Positions 50,954-60,340 are shown, counted from the first letter of the stretch. The stretch is DNA of 64,000 bases from Variovorax boronicumulans (GCF_029892485.1 NZ_JARXVG010000006.1:310001-374000); one strand, 5' to 3'. The notes: a model not told the origin generated them from the letters alone. A program made the numbers and translations.

Positions 50954-51979
50954 ATGAAGCCCACGGGCCGCGCCACCATCGCCGACGTCGCCGAAGCGGC
51001 GGGCGTTTCCAAAGCCACCGTCTCGCGCTTCCTCAACCATCGCGAGCGTTTGCTGAGCCCCGACATCGCCGCACGCGTAGAGGTCGCCATCGCCAAGCTG
51101 GCCTACACGCCCAGCCCGATGGCGCAGGCGCTGAGCCACGGCCGTTCGCGGCTCATCGGGTTGATCGTGGCCGACATCACCAACCCGTATTCGGTCGCCG
51201 TGCTGCGCGGCGCCGAGAAGGCCTGCCAGGATGCCGGCTACCTCGTGATGCTGTTCAACCTCGGCAACGAGAGCGAACGCGAGCGCGAGGCCATCGATGC
51301 GCTCGCGGGCTACCAGGTCGACGGCTTCATCCTCAACACGCTGGGCCGCGGCAGCAACGTGGTCGATGCGGTCACGCTGCATGGCAAGCCCGCGGTGCTG
51401 GTCGATCGCCGGCACACGGGCATGCACACCGACTTTGTCTCGCTCGACAACCACGCAGCGATGCAGGCGACCTGCGAGCATCTGCTCGAAGGCGGCTACC
51501 GCGAGCTGCTTTACGTCACCGAGCCGCAGAAGGGCGTAAGTTCGCGGCGCGAGCGCACGGCCGCTTTCGGCGCCTGCGTGGCGGCACATGAACCACGCGT
51601 GGCAGGCGAGGTGTTCGAAAGCGTCGAGGGCGAAAACGATGCGCTCGATGCGGCACTGACCGCCCTGCGCAAGCGCGCCAGGCGCGGCCGCCGCGCCGCC
51701 GTGGTCGCGGGCAATGCCGTGGTCACGCTGCGCGTGGCGCAGGCGATGGCGCGGATGGGCTTGCAGTTCGGCGGCGACCTGGGCTTCGTCGGCTTCGACG
51801 ATCCCGAATGGGCCTCGCTGATCGGCCCCGGCCTCAGCACCGTGGCGCAGCCCACCGACGCCATCGGCCGCACCGCCGCCACGTGCCTGATCGAGCGGCT
51901 GCGGGGACTCGATGCCGCGCCACGCCAGCTCCTGCTTCCCGGCGAGTTGATGGTGCGGGGCTCGTCGCAGGCGCTCTAG
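50954..51979 (+). CDS. LacI-family transcriptional regulator
   Basis: 341 residues. The N-terminal HTH ATIADVAEAAGVSKATVSRFLNH (about 7-29) precedes the hinge helix SPMAQALSHGRS and a periplasmic-binding-type ligand domain (LIGLIVADITNPYSVAVLRGAE..., GFVGFDDPEWASLIGPGLSTVAQP). The ATG has GGAG six to nine bases upstream. The frame is open through the repeat upstream, but nothing there looks like protein. It probably represses the cluster through the palindrome at 44808, with a sugar-acid intermediate as inducer. Confidence 0.93.
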   Translation: MKPTGRATIADVAEAAGVSKATVSRFLNHRERLLSPDIAARVEVAIAKLAYTPSPMAQALSHGRSRLIGLIVADITNPYSVAVLRGAEKACQDAGYLVMLFNLGNESEREREAIDALAGYQVDGFILNTLGRGSNVVDAVTLHGKPAVLVDRRHTGMHTDFVSLDNHAAMQATCEHLLEGGYRELLYVTEPQKGVSSRRERTAAFGACVAAHEPRVAGEVFESVEGENDALDAALTALRKRARRGRRAAVVAGNAVVTLRVAQAMARMGLQFGGDLGFVGFDDPEWASLIGPGLSTVAQPTDAIGRTAATCLIERLRGLDAAPRQLLLPGELMVRGSSQAL

Positions 51980-52000
51980 GCGTCGTTCTCTCCAGACCGC

Positions 52001-53140
52001 TTACCAGCCGTGGAAGCGCCCCCATGGCTGCAGCGCCCCGTCTTCGCCGAGCGCCTGATATTCAGGGAATTGCGCACCCGTCGCGCACGCATGGTTGGGC
52101 AGGATGCGCAGGCGCGTGCCGATAGGAAAGCGCGTCGCAATGTCGGTGTCTGGCGCACCTTCGCGCGACAGGATGCCGTGCTCCTGGTTCGCACCGCTGA
52201 GCACATAGCCGTCGAGCACCGCGCCATCGAGGCTGCAGATCTGCCCGTAGCCATAGTCGCGCTTCTGCTTCTGCGTGCCGCGGTCGCGGCTCATCGCCAT
52301 CCAGCCCGCATCGACGATGGCCCAGCCCTTCTCGACCTGGTGGCCGATCACGGTGGTGAGCACGCTCAGCGCGATCTCGCCCGCATCGCACACGCCCACA
52401 TTGCGCATCACGAGGTCGAAGAACACGTAGACCCCCGCGCGCACTTCGGTCACCCCGTCGAGGCGCTCGGCCATCAGCGCCGTCGGCGTGGAACCCACGC
52501 TGACGATGGGGCAGGGCAGGTCGGCATCGCGCAGCCTTTGCGCGGCACGCACGCAGCCGGCGCGCTCCTGCTCGGCCATGGCCTTGAGCGCTTCGGGTGT
52601 GTCGAGGTCGTAGCTGGAGCCGGCGTGCGTCATCACGCCGGCGAGACGCATGCCGCCGTCGTGCAGTGCATGCGCCACTTCGAGCAGCACGTCGTCGTCC
52701 GGGCGGATGCCGGAGCGGTGGCCGTCGGTGTCGACTTCGATCAGCACGTCGAAGGCTTCGCCGTTCGCACGGCCGAACTCGGCAATGGCGCGCGCCGAGG
52801 CCACGCCGTCCGTGATGATCGAAAGCGCGCAGCCGCGGCGGCGCAGTTCGAGCGCATGCGGCAGCCGGTGCGCGGCCATGCCCACGGCATAGAGGATGTC
52901 GCTGAAGCCGGCGGCGAAGAACTGCTCGGCCTCCTTCAGCGTGGAGACGGTGATGCCCTGCGCACCCGCATCGCGCTGCGCACGTGCCACGTCGATGCAC
53001 TTGCTGGTCTTGACGTGAGGCCGGAAGCGCACGCCGAGTGCGTTCATGCGCGCCTGCATCCGCGCGATGTTTTGCTGCATGCGCGGCCGTTCGACGATGG
53101 CGGCGGGCGTGTCGATGGTGGTGAGGGTGAGGGCGTTCAT
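52001..53140 (-). CDS. DSD1-family PLP enzyme (D-threonine aldolase/D-serine dehydratase-like)
   Basis: 379-residue fold-type III (alanine racemase-like) PLP enzyme. The PLP Lys lies in RFRPHVKTSKCID (K44). GVMTHAGSSYDL, VSVGSTPTALMAE and VRAGVYVFFDL are conserved, and the metal-site block PNHACATGAQFPEY is near the C-terminus. The family includes D-threonine aldolase, D-serine dehydratase and reported D-glucosaminate dehydratases. In this setting, conversion of an amino-sugar acid to 2-keto-3-deoxygluconate is plausible but inferred. It is transcribed from upstream of, or together with, the HAD gene 13 bp away. Confidence 0.85.
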   Translation of the reverse strand: MNALTLTTIDTPAAIVERPRMQQNIARMQARMNALGVRFRPHVKTSKCIDVARAQRDAGAQGITVSTLKEAEQFFAAGFSDILYAVGMAAHRLPHALELRRRGCALSIITDGVASARAIAEFGRANGEAFDVLIEVDTDGHRSGIRPDDDVLLEVAHALHDGGMRLAGVMTHAGSSYDLDTPEALKAMAEQERAGCVRAAQRLRDADLPCPIVSVGSTPTALMAERLDGVTEVRAGVYVFFDLVMRNVGVCDAGEIALSVLTTVIGHQVEKGWAIVDAGWMAMSRDRGTQKQKRDYGYGQICSLDGAVLDGYVLSGANQEHGILSREGAPDTDIATRFPIGTRLRILPNHACATGAQFPEYQALGEDGALQPWGRFHGW

Positions 53141-53153
53141 GAGCGTCGTCCGT

Positions 53154-53816
53154 TCAGGAAATCGAAGCGAAGGATTGGAGCCAGGGCAGCGCGGGTGCGA
53201 GCGTCGGTGCCTGCTGCTCGGGCGGCGGTGCGCCCTTCGGCAAGGCGAGCCCCACGCGGTTGTGCCAGAAGGTGCGCAGGCCGACGGCCGAAGTGCCGAA
53301 CATGTCGTAGCCCGAGCCGGCGACGAAGGCGGCCTCATCTGCCTGCACGCCCAGCCGGGCCAGCGCCATGCGGTACGGGCGCGGGTCGGGCTTGTAGAAG
53401 CCGGCTTCTTCCGAAGTGACCACCACGTCCCAGTCGACGCCCAGCAGCGCCGCCGCGCGATGGCCGAGCCGCTGCGAGCAGTTGGTGACCACCGCGAGCT
53501 TGCAGTGCGGCTTGAGCGCCTGCAGCAGTTCGCGTGCGCCGTCCCATGCGGGCAATTGGTCCCAGTGCGCTTCGAGCGCGTCCGGTGCGGTGCCGGCCAT
53601 GCCGGTGTTTCGTGCGGCGTCCTTCACCAGTTGCTCGTAGGGCACATAGGCGCCGCAGCCGTAGGTGAGGCGCAGGTATTCGGCGCGCCACGTGCGGCCC
53701 TTTTCCTCGGAGCCAGCGGCGGCGTTCCACACGGTCCACGAGTCGAGCAGGGCGGTGAGCAGGTCGAAAAGCACGGCGCGGGGGTAGGCGCCGGATGGGG
53801 CGATGGGGGCTTGCAT
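53154..53816 (-). CDS. HAD-superfamily hydrolase (haloacid dehalogenase type II-like)
   Basis: 220 residues. Motif I is AVLFDLLTALLDSW (nucleophile D18), with no second Asp at +2, as in type II 2-haloacid dehalogenases rather than phosphatases. Motif II is VVTNCS and motif III EEAGFYKPDPRPY, followed by VAGSGYDMFGTSAVGLRTFWHNR. Cytosolic. It is divergent from the LysR gene and upstream of the PLP enzyme gene. A dehalogenase role is not proven; these genes often act on other 2-substituted acids. Confidence 0.84.
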   Translation of the reverse strand: MQAPIAPSGAYPRAVLFDLLTALLDSWTVWNAAAGSEEKGRTWRAEYLRLTYGCGAYVPYEQLVKDAARNTGMAGTAPDALEAHWDQLPAWDGARELLQALKPHCKLAVVTNCSQRLGHRAAALLGVDWDVVVTSEEAGFYKPDPRPYRMALARLGVQADEAAFVAGSGYDMFGTSAVGLRTFWHNRVGLALPKGAPPPEQQAPTLAPALPWLQSFASIS

Positions 53817-53888
53817 GGTCGCCGACTGTACGTTTCAAAGCCGTCGTTGTGCTTCAATGCCAGCTCATCAATCGTTAAGCACTGCTGA

Positions 53889-54815
53889 ATGATCCAGATC
53901 GAAGACATGCAACTGGCAGCAGCCTTGCTGCGCGAACCTTCGCTGAGTGCCGCGGCGCGCTCGCTCGACGTCACGCCGCCCGCGCTGTCGATGCGCTTGC
54001 GCAAGCTCGAAACCACGCTCGGCCTGTCTCTCGCCACCCGCACCGCGCGGCGGCTGAGCCTCACGGCCGAAGGCGAGCGCTTTGCACGCGAGGCCGCGGC
54101 GCTGCTCGGGCAGATCGAGGGGCTGCGCGAATCGATGCAGCGCGACGACCGCCGCCTCACCGGCACGCTGCGCATCGCCGCGCCCTTCGGCTACGGCCGG
54201 CAGTACGTGGCGCCGATGCTCGCGCGCTTCGCTCGCCTGCATCCGGGCCTGCGCATCCAGTTCGACCTGCGCGAGACGCCCTGGCCCGACCGGCACGACG
54301 CCGACGCGATCATCCACATCGGCACGGTGCGCGACTCCTCCTGGGTCGCGCGCACGCTCGGCGACAACGAGCGCTGGCTGTGCGCGAGCCCGGAGTACCT
54401 GCGCGCGCGCGGCACGCCCCTCGTTCCGCGCGACGTGATGGCGCACGACTGCATCGTCATCCGCGAGAACGACGAAGACGTGACGCTCTGGCACGTGCGC
54501 CGCGCCGCGAAGCCCAAGGCAGCTGCGTCATCGGTGAAGGCGGGCGCGCGCGAAACACTGCGCATTGCGCCGGCCTTCGTCACCAACGACGGCAGCGTGG
54601 CGCGGCATTGGGCCGAGCAGGGCATGGGGCTGGTGCTGCGTTCCGAATGGGACGCGGCGGATGCGATCGCGCGGGGCTCGCTGGTGCGGGTGCTGAAGGA
54701 TTGGGCCTTCGACAGTGCGCCGGTGCTGCTGCTGGTGCCGACCCGCAAGGGGCGCACGGCGCGCGTGCAGGCATTGATCGAATTCCTGGAGGCGAGCCTC
54801 GGCAGGCCGTCCTAG
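53889..54815 (+). CDS. LysR-family transcriptional regulator
   Basis: 308 residues. The HTH is at about 8-60 (QLAAALLREPSLSAAARSLDVTPPALSMRLRKLETTLGLSLATR), followed by a LysR effector-binding domain (GTLRIAAPFGYGRQYVAPMLARF...). It is transcribed divergently from the HAD/PLP enzyme genes across 72 bp, the usual geometry for autoregulation and activation of the opposite operon. The gap contains a candidate T-N11-A half palindrome region near ATCAATCGTTAAGC, which is weak. Confidence 0.92.
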   Translation: MIQIEDMQLAAALLREPSLSAAARSLDVTPPALSMRLRKLETTLGLSLATRTARRLSLTAEGERFAREAAALLGQIEGLRESMQRDDRRLTGTLRIAAPFGYGRQYVAPMLARFARLHPGLRIQFDLRETPWPDRHDADAIIHIGTVRDSSWVARTLGDNERWLCASPEYLRARGTPLVPRDVMAHDCIVIRENDEDVTLWHVRRAAKPKAAASSVKAGARETLRIAPAFVTNDGSVARHWAEQGMGLVLRSEWDAADAIARGSLVRVLKDWAFDSAPVLLLVPTRKGRTARVQALIEFLEASLGRPS

Positions 54816-54816
54816 T

Positions 54817-55173
54817 TCACGGCACCCGGTCGCCGTCGCGCACCGACTCGACCGCGCCGTTGTAGAACCGCACGATCCCGAGGAAGTTGCCCTGGCCGCG
54901 GTGGTAGGTCCATTCATCCATCGGAACGCATTGCTGTGAACCGATCTGGCGGACGCCGCCGCTGCGCGCGCCCGGGTTGATGATCCATTCGACCTGGGGC
55001 CGGGCGACGCAGACGACGTCCTTGAGGACCGGTTCGCCGCATTTGTTGAGGACGGAGAACTTCGATTCGCCCACCCCGGCAAGAAATCCGCCGCAGCTGA
55101 GCGACTGCGCGTACGAGCCTTCGGCACCCAGCAGCAGCGCAGTCGAGGCAAAGGCACGCAGGACGATGTTCAT
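54817..55173 (-). CDS. DUF2845 family secreted protein
   Basis: 118 residues. A signal peptide (MNIVLRAFASTALLLGAEGSYAQ) is followed by SCGGFLAGVGESKFSVLNKCGEP, which carries paired Cys typical of DUF2845 periplasmic proteins. Additional Cys occur in DVVCVARPQ and QQCVPMDEW, so disulfide bonding is likely. No known function. It converges with LysR with one base between them. Confidence 0.82.
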   Translation of the reverse strand: MNIVLRAFASTALLLGAEGSYAQSLSCGGFLAGVGESKFSVLNKCGEPVLKDVVCVARPQVEWIINPGARSGGVRQIGSQQCVPMDEWTYHRGQGNFLGIVRFYNGAVESVRDGDRVP

Positions 55174-55237
55174 GGCTTCGAAGACTCCGGATCGGCCCCG
55201 TCCGCCTCGATGGCCGGCGAGGCGTTGGTCTGCGGGA

Positions 55238-55696
55238 TCAGCCGACTTCGGCGATCAGTTCGATCTCGACGCAGGCGCCCATCGGGATCTGTGCCACGCC
55301 GAAGGCGCTGCGCGCATGTGCGCCCTTTTCGGGGCCGAAGACTTCGGCGAAGAATTCGCTCGCGCCGTTGGTCACCAGGTGCTGTTCGGTGAAGGTGCCG
55401 ACCGAGTTCACCAGGCTCATCACCTTGACGATGCGCTTGACCTTGTTCAGGTCGCCCACGGCGGCGTGCAGCGTGCCCAGGAGGTCGATGGCGATGGCGC
55501 GTGCGGCCTGCTTGCCTTCCTCGGTGCTGATGTTGGCGCCGAGCTGGCCGGCCCAGACCTTGCCGTCCTTCTTGGCGATGTGGCCCGAGAGGAACACGAG
55601 GTTGCCGGTCTGCACGAAAGGCACGTAGGCGGCGGCGGGGGCCGAGACCGGGGGCAGGGTGATGCCGAGGCTGGAAAGTTTGTCGTAAACGCTCAT
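55238..55696 (-). CDS. RidA/YjgF-family protein
   Basis: 152-residue member of the RidA superfamily, whose trimeric members hydrolyse reactive enamine/imine intermediates made by PLP enzymes. Visible family features are FVQTGNLVFLSGHIAKKDGKVWAGQLG, QAARAIAIDLLGTLHAAVGDLNKVKRIVKVM, and the C-terminal RSAFGVAQIPMGACVEIELIAEV, with the active-site Arg in the RSAFGV loop. It overlaps the transglutaminase-like gene by four bases and ends a long operon. RidA activity would also suit the nearby PLP enzyme. Confidence 0.9.
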   Translation of the reverse strand: MSVYDKLSSLGITLPPVSAPAAAYVPFVQTGNLVFLSGHIAKKDGKVWAGQLGANISTEEGKQAARAIAIDLLGTLHAAVGDLNKVKRIVKVMSLVNSVGTFTEQHLVTNGASEFFAEVFGPEKGAHARSAFGVAQIPMGACVEIELIAEVG

Positions 55697-56649
55697 GGAG
55701 ACTCCTTGTCTTGGGAAGGCGATTGTGTCTGTGTTCGCGGCAGGCCTTCGATCACTTCCCCCACCGGCTGCACGGTCACCCCGACGCTCAGCGTGTGCCT
55801 TGCGCCGCCATGCAGTACGCCGCGCATCGGCGAGACGTCGGAGTAGTCGCGGCCGATGGCCAGCGTGACGTAGTCCTCGCCCGGCTGGCGGCCGTTGGTG
55901 GGGTCGAAGTCGGCCCAGCCGCCGGGCCCGTCGTCTTCGCCCGGCAGGTAAACCGACACCCACGCATGCGAAGCATCAGCGCCCACCAGCCGCGGTTGGC
56001 CCGGCGGCGGCTGCGTGAGCAGATAGCCGCTCACGTAGCGCGCGGGCAGGCCCAGCGTGCGGAAACACGCGATCATGATGTGCGCGAAGTCCTGGCACAC
56101 GCCCTTGCGCTGGGCCAGCGCCTCGACGGCGGGGGTGTTGATCTCGGTGCTGTCCGCGTCGTAGTCGAAGTCGCGGTACATGCGTTCGGTGAGGTCCATC
56201 GCCGCGTCGAAGGTGGGGCGCCCGGGCGCGAAGCTCGCGCGCGCATAGGCGGCGAAGTCGTCGTGGCGCGGCACGTAGGGCGAGGGAAAGACGAACTCGG
56301 AAGCCGCGTCGAAGGTGGCGTCCTTGCGAAAGCGGAAACGCTCGCGCACGGTCTCCCAGGGCAGATCGCGGGCGATGGCGTCCGAGAGCACCGGCACCGA
56401 GGTTTCGACGACGCTCTCGGCCGTGACCACCAGCCGGTCGTGCGTGGCTTCGAGCGCGAAGAAGGCGCGGGTGTTGCCGTAGACATCGGGCAGCTCGCCG
56501 CGCTGCGCCGGCGGCGGATCGATCGCGAGCGTGTGGCTCACCAGCCGCTGCGAACCGGTGGCCAGCGGCTTCAGGTGCGCCAGGTGCTGCGCGGTCTCGA
56601 CCGGCGGTGCGTACTCGTAGCGGGTTTCGTGGGTGACGTGCAGCAGCAT
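55693..56649 (-). CDS. Transglutaminase-like protein
   Basis: 318 residues. An N-terminal beta-rich domain (MLLHVTHETRYEYAPPVETAQHLAHLKPL) precedes a transglutaminase-like core with the catalytic triad: Cys in RKGVCQDFAHIMIACFRTLG, His in DASHAWVSVYLP and Asp in WADFDPTNG. No signal peptide or membrane segment, so it is probably cytosolic. It belongs to the operon with DUF2126 and circularly permuted ATP-grasp proteins, where it is predicted to hydrolyse or form amide bonds. Confidence 0.9.
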   Translation of the reverse strand: MLLHVTHETRYEYAPPVETAQHLAHLKPLATGSQRLVSHTLAIDPPPAQRGELPDVYGNTRAFFALEATHDRLVVTAESVVETSVPVLSDAIARDLPWETVRERFRFRKDATFDAASEFVFPSPYVPRHDDFAAYARASFAPGRPTFDAAMDLTERMYRDFDYDADSTEINTPAVEALAQRKGVCQDFAHIMIACFRTLGLPARYVSGYLLTQPPPGQPRLVGADASHAWVSVYLPGEDDGPGGWADFDPTNGRQPGEDYVTLAIGRDYSDVSPMRGVLHGGARHTLSVGVTVQPVGEVIEGLPRTQTQSPSQDKESP

Positions 56650-56663
56650 GGCAAGAGCGGTCT

Positions 56664-57485
56664 TTACTGCGACGCGGCGCCGAAGTGCGATGCGTAGATC
56701 TTCGCGTAGGTGCCGTCGGCCTTGATGTCCGCAAGGCCCTTGTCGATCTTCGCCAGCAGCTCGGCATTGCCCTTCTTCACCGCGATGCCGTACTGCTCGG
56801 CCGGAAAGCCCGCATCGCTCACCGTCTTGAAGCCACCGCCCGCGTTGTTCGCGAGGTAGTGCGCCACCACGCCGTTGTCGGCCACCACGGCCTGCACGCC
56901 GCCGGCCTCGAGTTCCTTGAGCGCCAGCGGGGTCGATTCGAAGCGCTTGATCGCGGTGCTCGACTTGCCCAGCAGCTTGCCCACCACTTCGTCGCCGGTG
57001 GTGCCGTTCTGCACGCCGACCTTCAGGCTCTTGATGTCGTCGAACTTCGCGACGGGCGAATCGCTCTTCACCGCGATGAGCTGGCGCGCCTCGAAGTAGG
57101 GCTGCGAGAAGTCCATGGTCTGGCGGCGCTCGTCGGTGATGGTGATGGACGACACCAGGAGGTCGCGGTCGCCCTGGTCGAGCGAATTGAAGATGCCTTC
57201 CCACGGCGTGTTGACGAACTTCACCTCGATGCCGGCCTTCTGCGCCACGGCCTTCACCACGTCGATGTCGAAGCCCACGACCTCGCCCTTTTCGTTCTGC
57301 GATTCGAAGGGCGCATAGGCCGCATCGGTGCCCACGACCAGCACGCGGGCCGCGGCGGGCGGCGGCGGTGCCGAAGCGGCGGCGGGTGCAGCGGGTTCCT
57401 GCTTGCCGCAGCCGGCCAGTGCGAGTCCGACGAGAAGGCTGGCGGCGGTGAGGGTGCGACGGCGATTGATGGCGATGCCCGACAT
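56664..57485 (-). CDS. Amino-acid-type ABC substrate-binding lipoprotein, orphan
   Basis: 273 residues. The signal peptide ends in the lipobox LAGC (C26), followed by a Pro/Ala linker (PPPPAAARV) and a type II binding fold (GTDAAYAPFESQNEKGEVVGFDIDVVKAVAQKAG, VSSITITDERRQTMDFSQPYFEA). It resembles glutamine/histidine binding proteins. No permease or ATPase gene adjoins it. It lies inside the ATP-grasp/transglutaminase operon with 14 and 32 bp spacers, so it may supply amino acids or act as a sensor. Confidence 0.87.
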   Translation of the reverse strand: MSGIAINRRRTLTAASLLVGLALAGCGKQEPAAPAAASAPPPPAAARVLVVGTDAAYAPFESQNEKGEVVGFDIDVVKAVAQKAGIEVKFVNTPWEGIFNSLDQGDRDLLVSSITITDERRQTMDFSQPYFEARQLIAVKSDSPVAKFDDIKSLKVGVQNGTTGDEVVGKLLGKSSTAIKRFESTPLALKELEAGGVQAVVADNGVVAHYLANNAGGGFKTVSDAGFPAEQYGIAVKKGNAELLAKIDKGLADIKADGTYAKIYASHFGAASQ

Positions 57486-57517
57486 GGAAATGCCTCCTTC
57501 GAAATATCGTTATGGAA

Positions 57518-60277
57518 TCAGGCGCCGACGGAGCGCAGGGATTCGGATGTGAGCGTGAAGTAGCGCGTGCCGATGGCGTCCGACACATGGTAGGCCGCCG
57601 TCTCGCAGTTGGCGAGCAGCCGGATCAGCGCGGGGTAATCCCCCTCGGGCCCGGCGGCGCACAGGTGCTCGAGCGTCCATGTGGCCGGATCGGGCAGTTC
57701 GTACGACAGCGCGGTGAGCTTGCCCGGCGCGCTGCCCGCCAGACGCGCGATGCGCCCGCGCAGCGTTTGCGTGACCCAGGCCAGCGAGCGCGGGTTTTCC
57801 GCGTCGAGCACCAGCAGGTCGACCAGCGTGGCGACGTCGCGCCGCTGCTGGTAGCGCGCATGGAAGGTGATGGTGCTGTCGAACAGCGCCACCATCGCCT
57901 CGAAGCCGCTGACCTCGTGCACGGCGCCGTTGCCGAAGCCGACCTCGAGCGCGTTCGACAAAAAGCCCAGCCGCTCGATGTGGCGGCCGATGGACAGCAG
58001 GCGCCAGGCGTCGTCGCGCGTCATGCGGTCGGTCTGCGCGCCGGTCATCGCGGCCAGCGCGGTGCTGGCGGATTCGAGCGCGCGCAAGGCGGCGCTGGCG
58101 GCAAAGCTGCCTTCGCCGGCCTGCTCGGCGGCGCGGCGGAGGAACTCGGCCTCCGCACGCACGATCTGGTTCCAGTTGTCCTGCGAAAGCCGCTCGCGCA
58201 CCGCGGCCGCGGCCTGCCGGATGCAGCGCAGGCTATAGCCGACGCTGCCGCCCCCGTCGACGTCGCCGAGCTCGGCCACCAGGGCGCGTTCGAACACCCG
58301 GCGCGACTGCGGCGCGCTCGGCGCCTCGGCCGGCACCAGCGCATTGCGCACGGCCATGCGGTGCAGCCATTCGAGCAGCGGGCGCGACGACTGGTCTTCG
58401 CCACCCAACAGGTTGAGCGTCAGGCGCGCCAGGCGCACCGCGTTCTCGGCGCGCTCGGTGTAACGCCCGAGCCAGAACATGTTCTCCGCGGCGCGGCTGG
58501 TGACCGGCGCGCGGTGCCGTGCGAGCGAAGCCGGCGTGGCGTGGGGCTGCAGCCGCGTGGTGCGGTCGACCTCGCCGTGCGTCTGCACCCAGGCATCGGC
58601 GCTGCTGCCGCCGCGCTGCATCGAGGCGATCTGCGCATCGGCGCCCGCGAGGCGGGCCAGCCCGCCGGGCAGCACGCGCCACGACTGCGCACCGTCGCTC
58701 ACCGCGAACACGCGCAGGAGCACCGCGCGCGGCTCGATGTGGCCGGGGCCCAGGTCGCTGGCCCATGTGGGCATCTGCGACAGCGGCAGGTAGCTCTGCA
58801 CCGTGTGGGCGTCGCCCTCGCGCACGATGCGGCCGGCCCATTCGTCGAGTTCGCGCCGCCCCAGCTGGCTGCCGAGCACCGCGTCGAAGCTCACGCGGCC
58901 GTCGATGCCGGGGTAGGTGGGCTTGATGAAGCAATCGCCCAGCTGCGGCAGCACCGCCTCGAGCGCGGCGCGCTCGCCGCACCACCAGGTGGGCAGCGCG
59001 GGCAGCTTGAGCTTCTCGCCGATCAGCCGGCGCGCCAGGCCCGGCAGGAAGCCCAGCATGGCGGGCGATTCGAGGAAGGCCGAGCCCGGCATGTTGGCCA
59101 CCAGCACGTTGCCGGCGCGAATCGCCTGCAGGAGGCCGGGCACGCCGAGCGTGGAATCGGGGCGCAGCTCCAGCGGATCGAGGAACTGGTCGTCCAGCCG
59201 CTTGATGAGGCCGTGCACCGGGCGCAGGCCCTGCAGCGTCTTGAGGTAGAGCCGCTGGTCGCGCACCGTGAGGTCGTTGCCCTCGACGAGCGTCACGCCC
59301 AGGTAGCGCGCGAGGTAGGCGTGCTCGAAGTAGGTTTCGTTGTACGGGCCGGGCGTGAGCAGCGCGATGTGGGGCGGCACGCCGGCCGGGCACATGCGCT
59401 GCAGCCCGTCCATCATGGCGCTGTAGGTGGCGGCCAGCCGCTGCACGTGAAGCGCCTCGAAGGCCTGCGGAAACTGTCGCGTGATGGCGAGGCGGTTCTC
59501 CAGCAGGTAGCCCAGGCCCGAGGGCGCCTGGGTGCGCTGCGACACCACCCACCAGTTGCCGTCGGGGCCGCGTGCGAGGTCGAAGGCCGCGATGTGCAGC
59601 CAGGTGTCGCCCGGCGGCTTCACGCCGTGCAGCGCGCGCAGATAGCCCGGATGGCCGCGCACCAGCGCCGGCGGAATCAGCCCTTCGCTCAGCAGCTGCT
59701 GCGGGCCGTAGACGTCGGCCATCACCCGGTCGAGCACGCGCACGCGCTGGAGCACGCCGGCCTCGATCTGGCTCCAGCTCTCGGGCGAGACGATCAGCGG
59801 GAACAGGTCGAGCGACCAGGGGCGCTGCGGGCCGTGGGTGGCGTCGGCGTAGACGTTGTAGGTAACGCCGTTGTCGCGGATCTGGCGCTCGAGGCTGACC
59901 GCGCGGCGCGGAAGGTCGTTGAAGCCGCCCGGGCCGAGCTGGTCGAAGAAGGCGTTCCAGCCGGGGGTGAGCGGGGGTGCTTCGCCGGTCGGCGCAGGTT
60001 GCTGCGACTGGGACTGGCCCTGGGACTGCGATGAAGAAGACTGGGACTGCGATTGGGACTGCGTGGCCGCCGGGCGTTCCGCCGCCGCGTCGTACAGCAG
60101 CGGGGTGCTTGCCGGGGGCGCACCTGCTGGCGCAGGCCGCACCGGCGCCGCCGGCCTGGCTTTGCCGCGCAGTTCATCGAAGTGGCCGGGCAGTGCGGCC
60201 GGCGCGAGCGCCGACGCCAGGGCCGCTGGAAACTCCAGGGCCTGGGCGTCGAACAGGGATTCGTTCAAAGGTTCCAC
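57518..60277 (-). CDS. Circularly permuted ATP-grasp/alpha-E domain fusion protein
   Basis: 919-residue protein with a GTG start. After a disordered N-terminus with a Ser/Gln run at about 73-93 (QSQSQSQSSSSQSQGQSQSQ), a circularly permuted type 2 ATP-grasp domain runs about 100-570 (DNGVTYNVYAD, HIALLTPGPYNETYFEHAYLARYLGVTLVEGNDL, LVANMPGSAFLESPAML, GDCFIKPTYPG). The C-terminal third (about 610-919) is an alpha-E helical domain (ENMFWLGRYTERAENAVRLARLTLNLL). Usually these are two genes. It is predicted to ligate a carboxylate to an amine; no substrate is known. Confidence 0.88.
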   Translation of the reverse strand: MEPLNESLFDAQALEFPAALASALAPAALPGHFDELRGKARPAAPVRPAPAGAPPASTPLLYDAAAERPAATQSQSQSQSSSSQSQGQSQSQQPAPTGEAPPLTPGWNAFFDQLGPGGFNDLPRRAVSLERQIRDNGVTYNVYADATHGPQRPWSLDLFPLIVSPESWSQIEAGVLQRVRVLDRVMADVYGPQQLLSEGLIPPALVRGHPGYLRALHGVKPPGDTWLHIAAFDLARGPDGNWWVVSQRTQAPSGLGYLLENRLAITRQFPQAFEALHVQRLAATYSAMMDGLQRMCPAGVPPHIALLTPGPYNETYFEHAYLARYLGVTLVEGNDLTVRDQRLYLKTLQGLRPVHGLIKRLDDQFLDPLELRPDSTLGVPGLLQAIRAGNVLVANMPGSAFLESPAMLGFLPGLARRLIGEKLKLPALPTWWCGERAALEAVLPQLGDCFIKPTYPGIDGRVSFDAVLGSQLGRRELDEWAGRIVREGDAHTVQSYLPLSQMPTWASDLGPGHIEPRAVLLRVFAVSDGAQSWRVLPGGLARLAGADAQIASMQRGGSSADAWVQTHGEVDRTTRLQPHATPASLARHRAPVTSRAAENMFWLGRYTERAENAVRLARLTLNLLGGEDQSSRPLLEWLHRMAVRNALVPAEAPSAPQSRRVFERALVAELGDVDGGGSVGYSLRCIRQAAAAVRERLSQDNWNQIVRAEAEFLRRAAEQAGEGSFAASAALRALESASTALAAMTGAQTDRMTRDDAWRLLSIGRHIERLGFLSNALEVGFGNGAVHEVSGFEAMVALFDSTITFHARYQQRRDVATLVDLLVLDAENPRSLAWVTQTLRGRIARLAGSAPGKLTALSYELPDPATWTLEHLCAAGPEGDYPALIRLLANCETAAYHVSDAIGTRYFTLTSESLRSVGA

Positions 60278-60340
60278 AGGAAGGGGATTGTCACACCGCC
60301 GTCACGGCAGGGCCGCTGGTGCAGTGTGGTAGGTGGCCCC

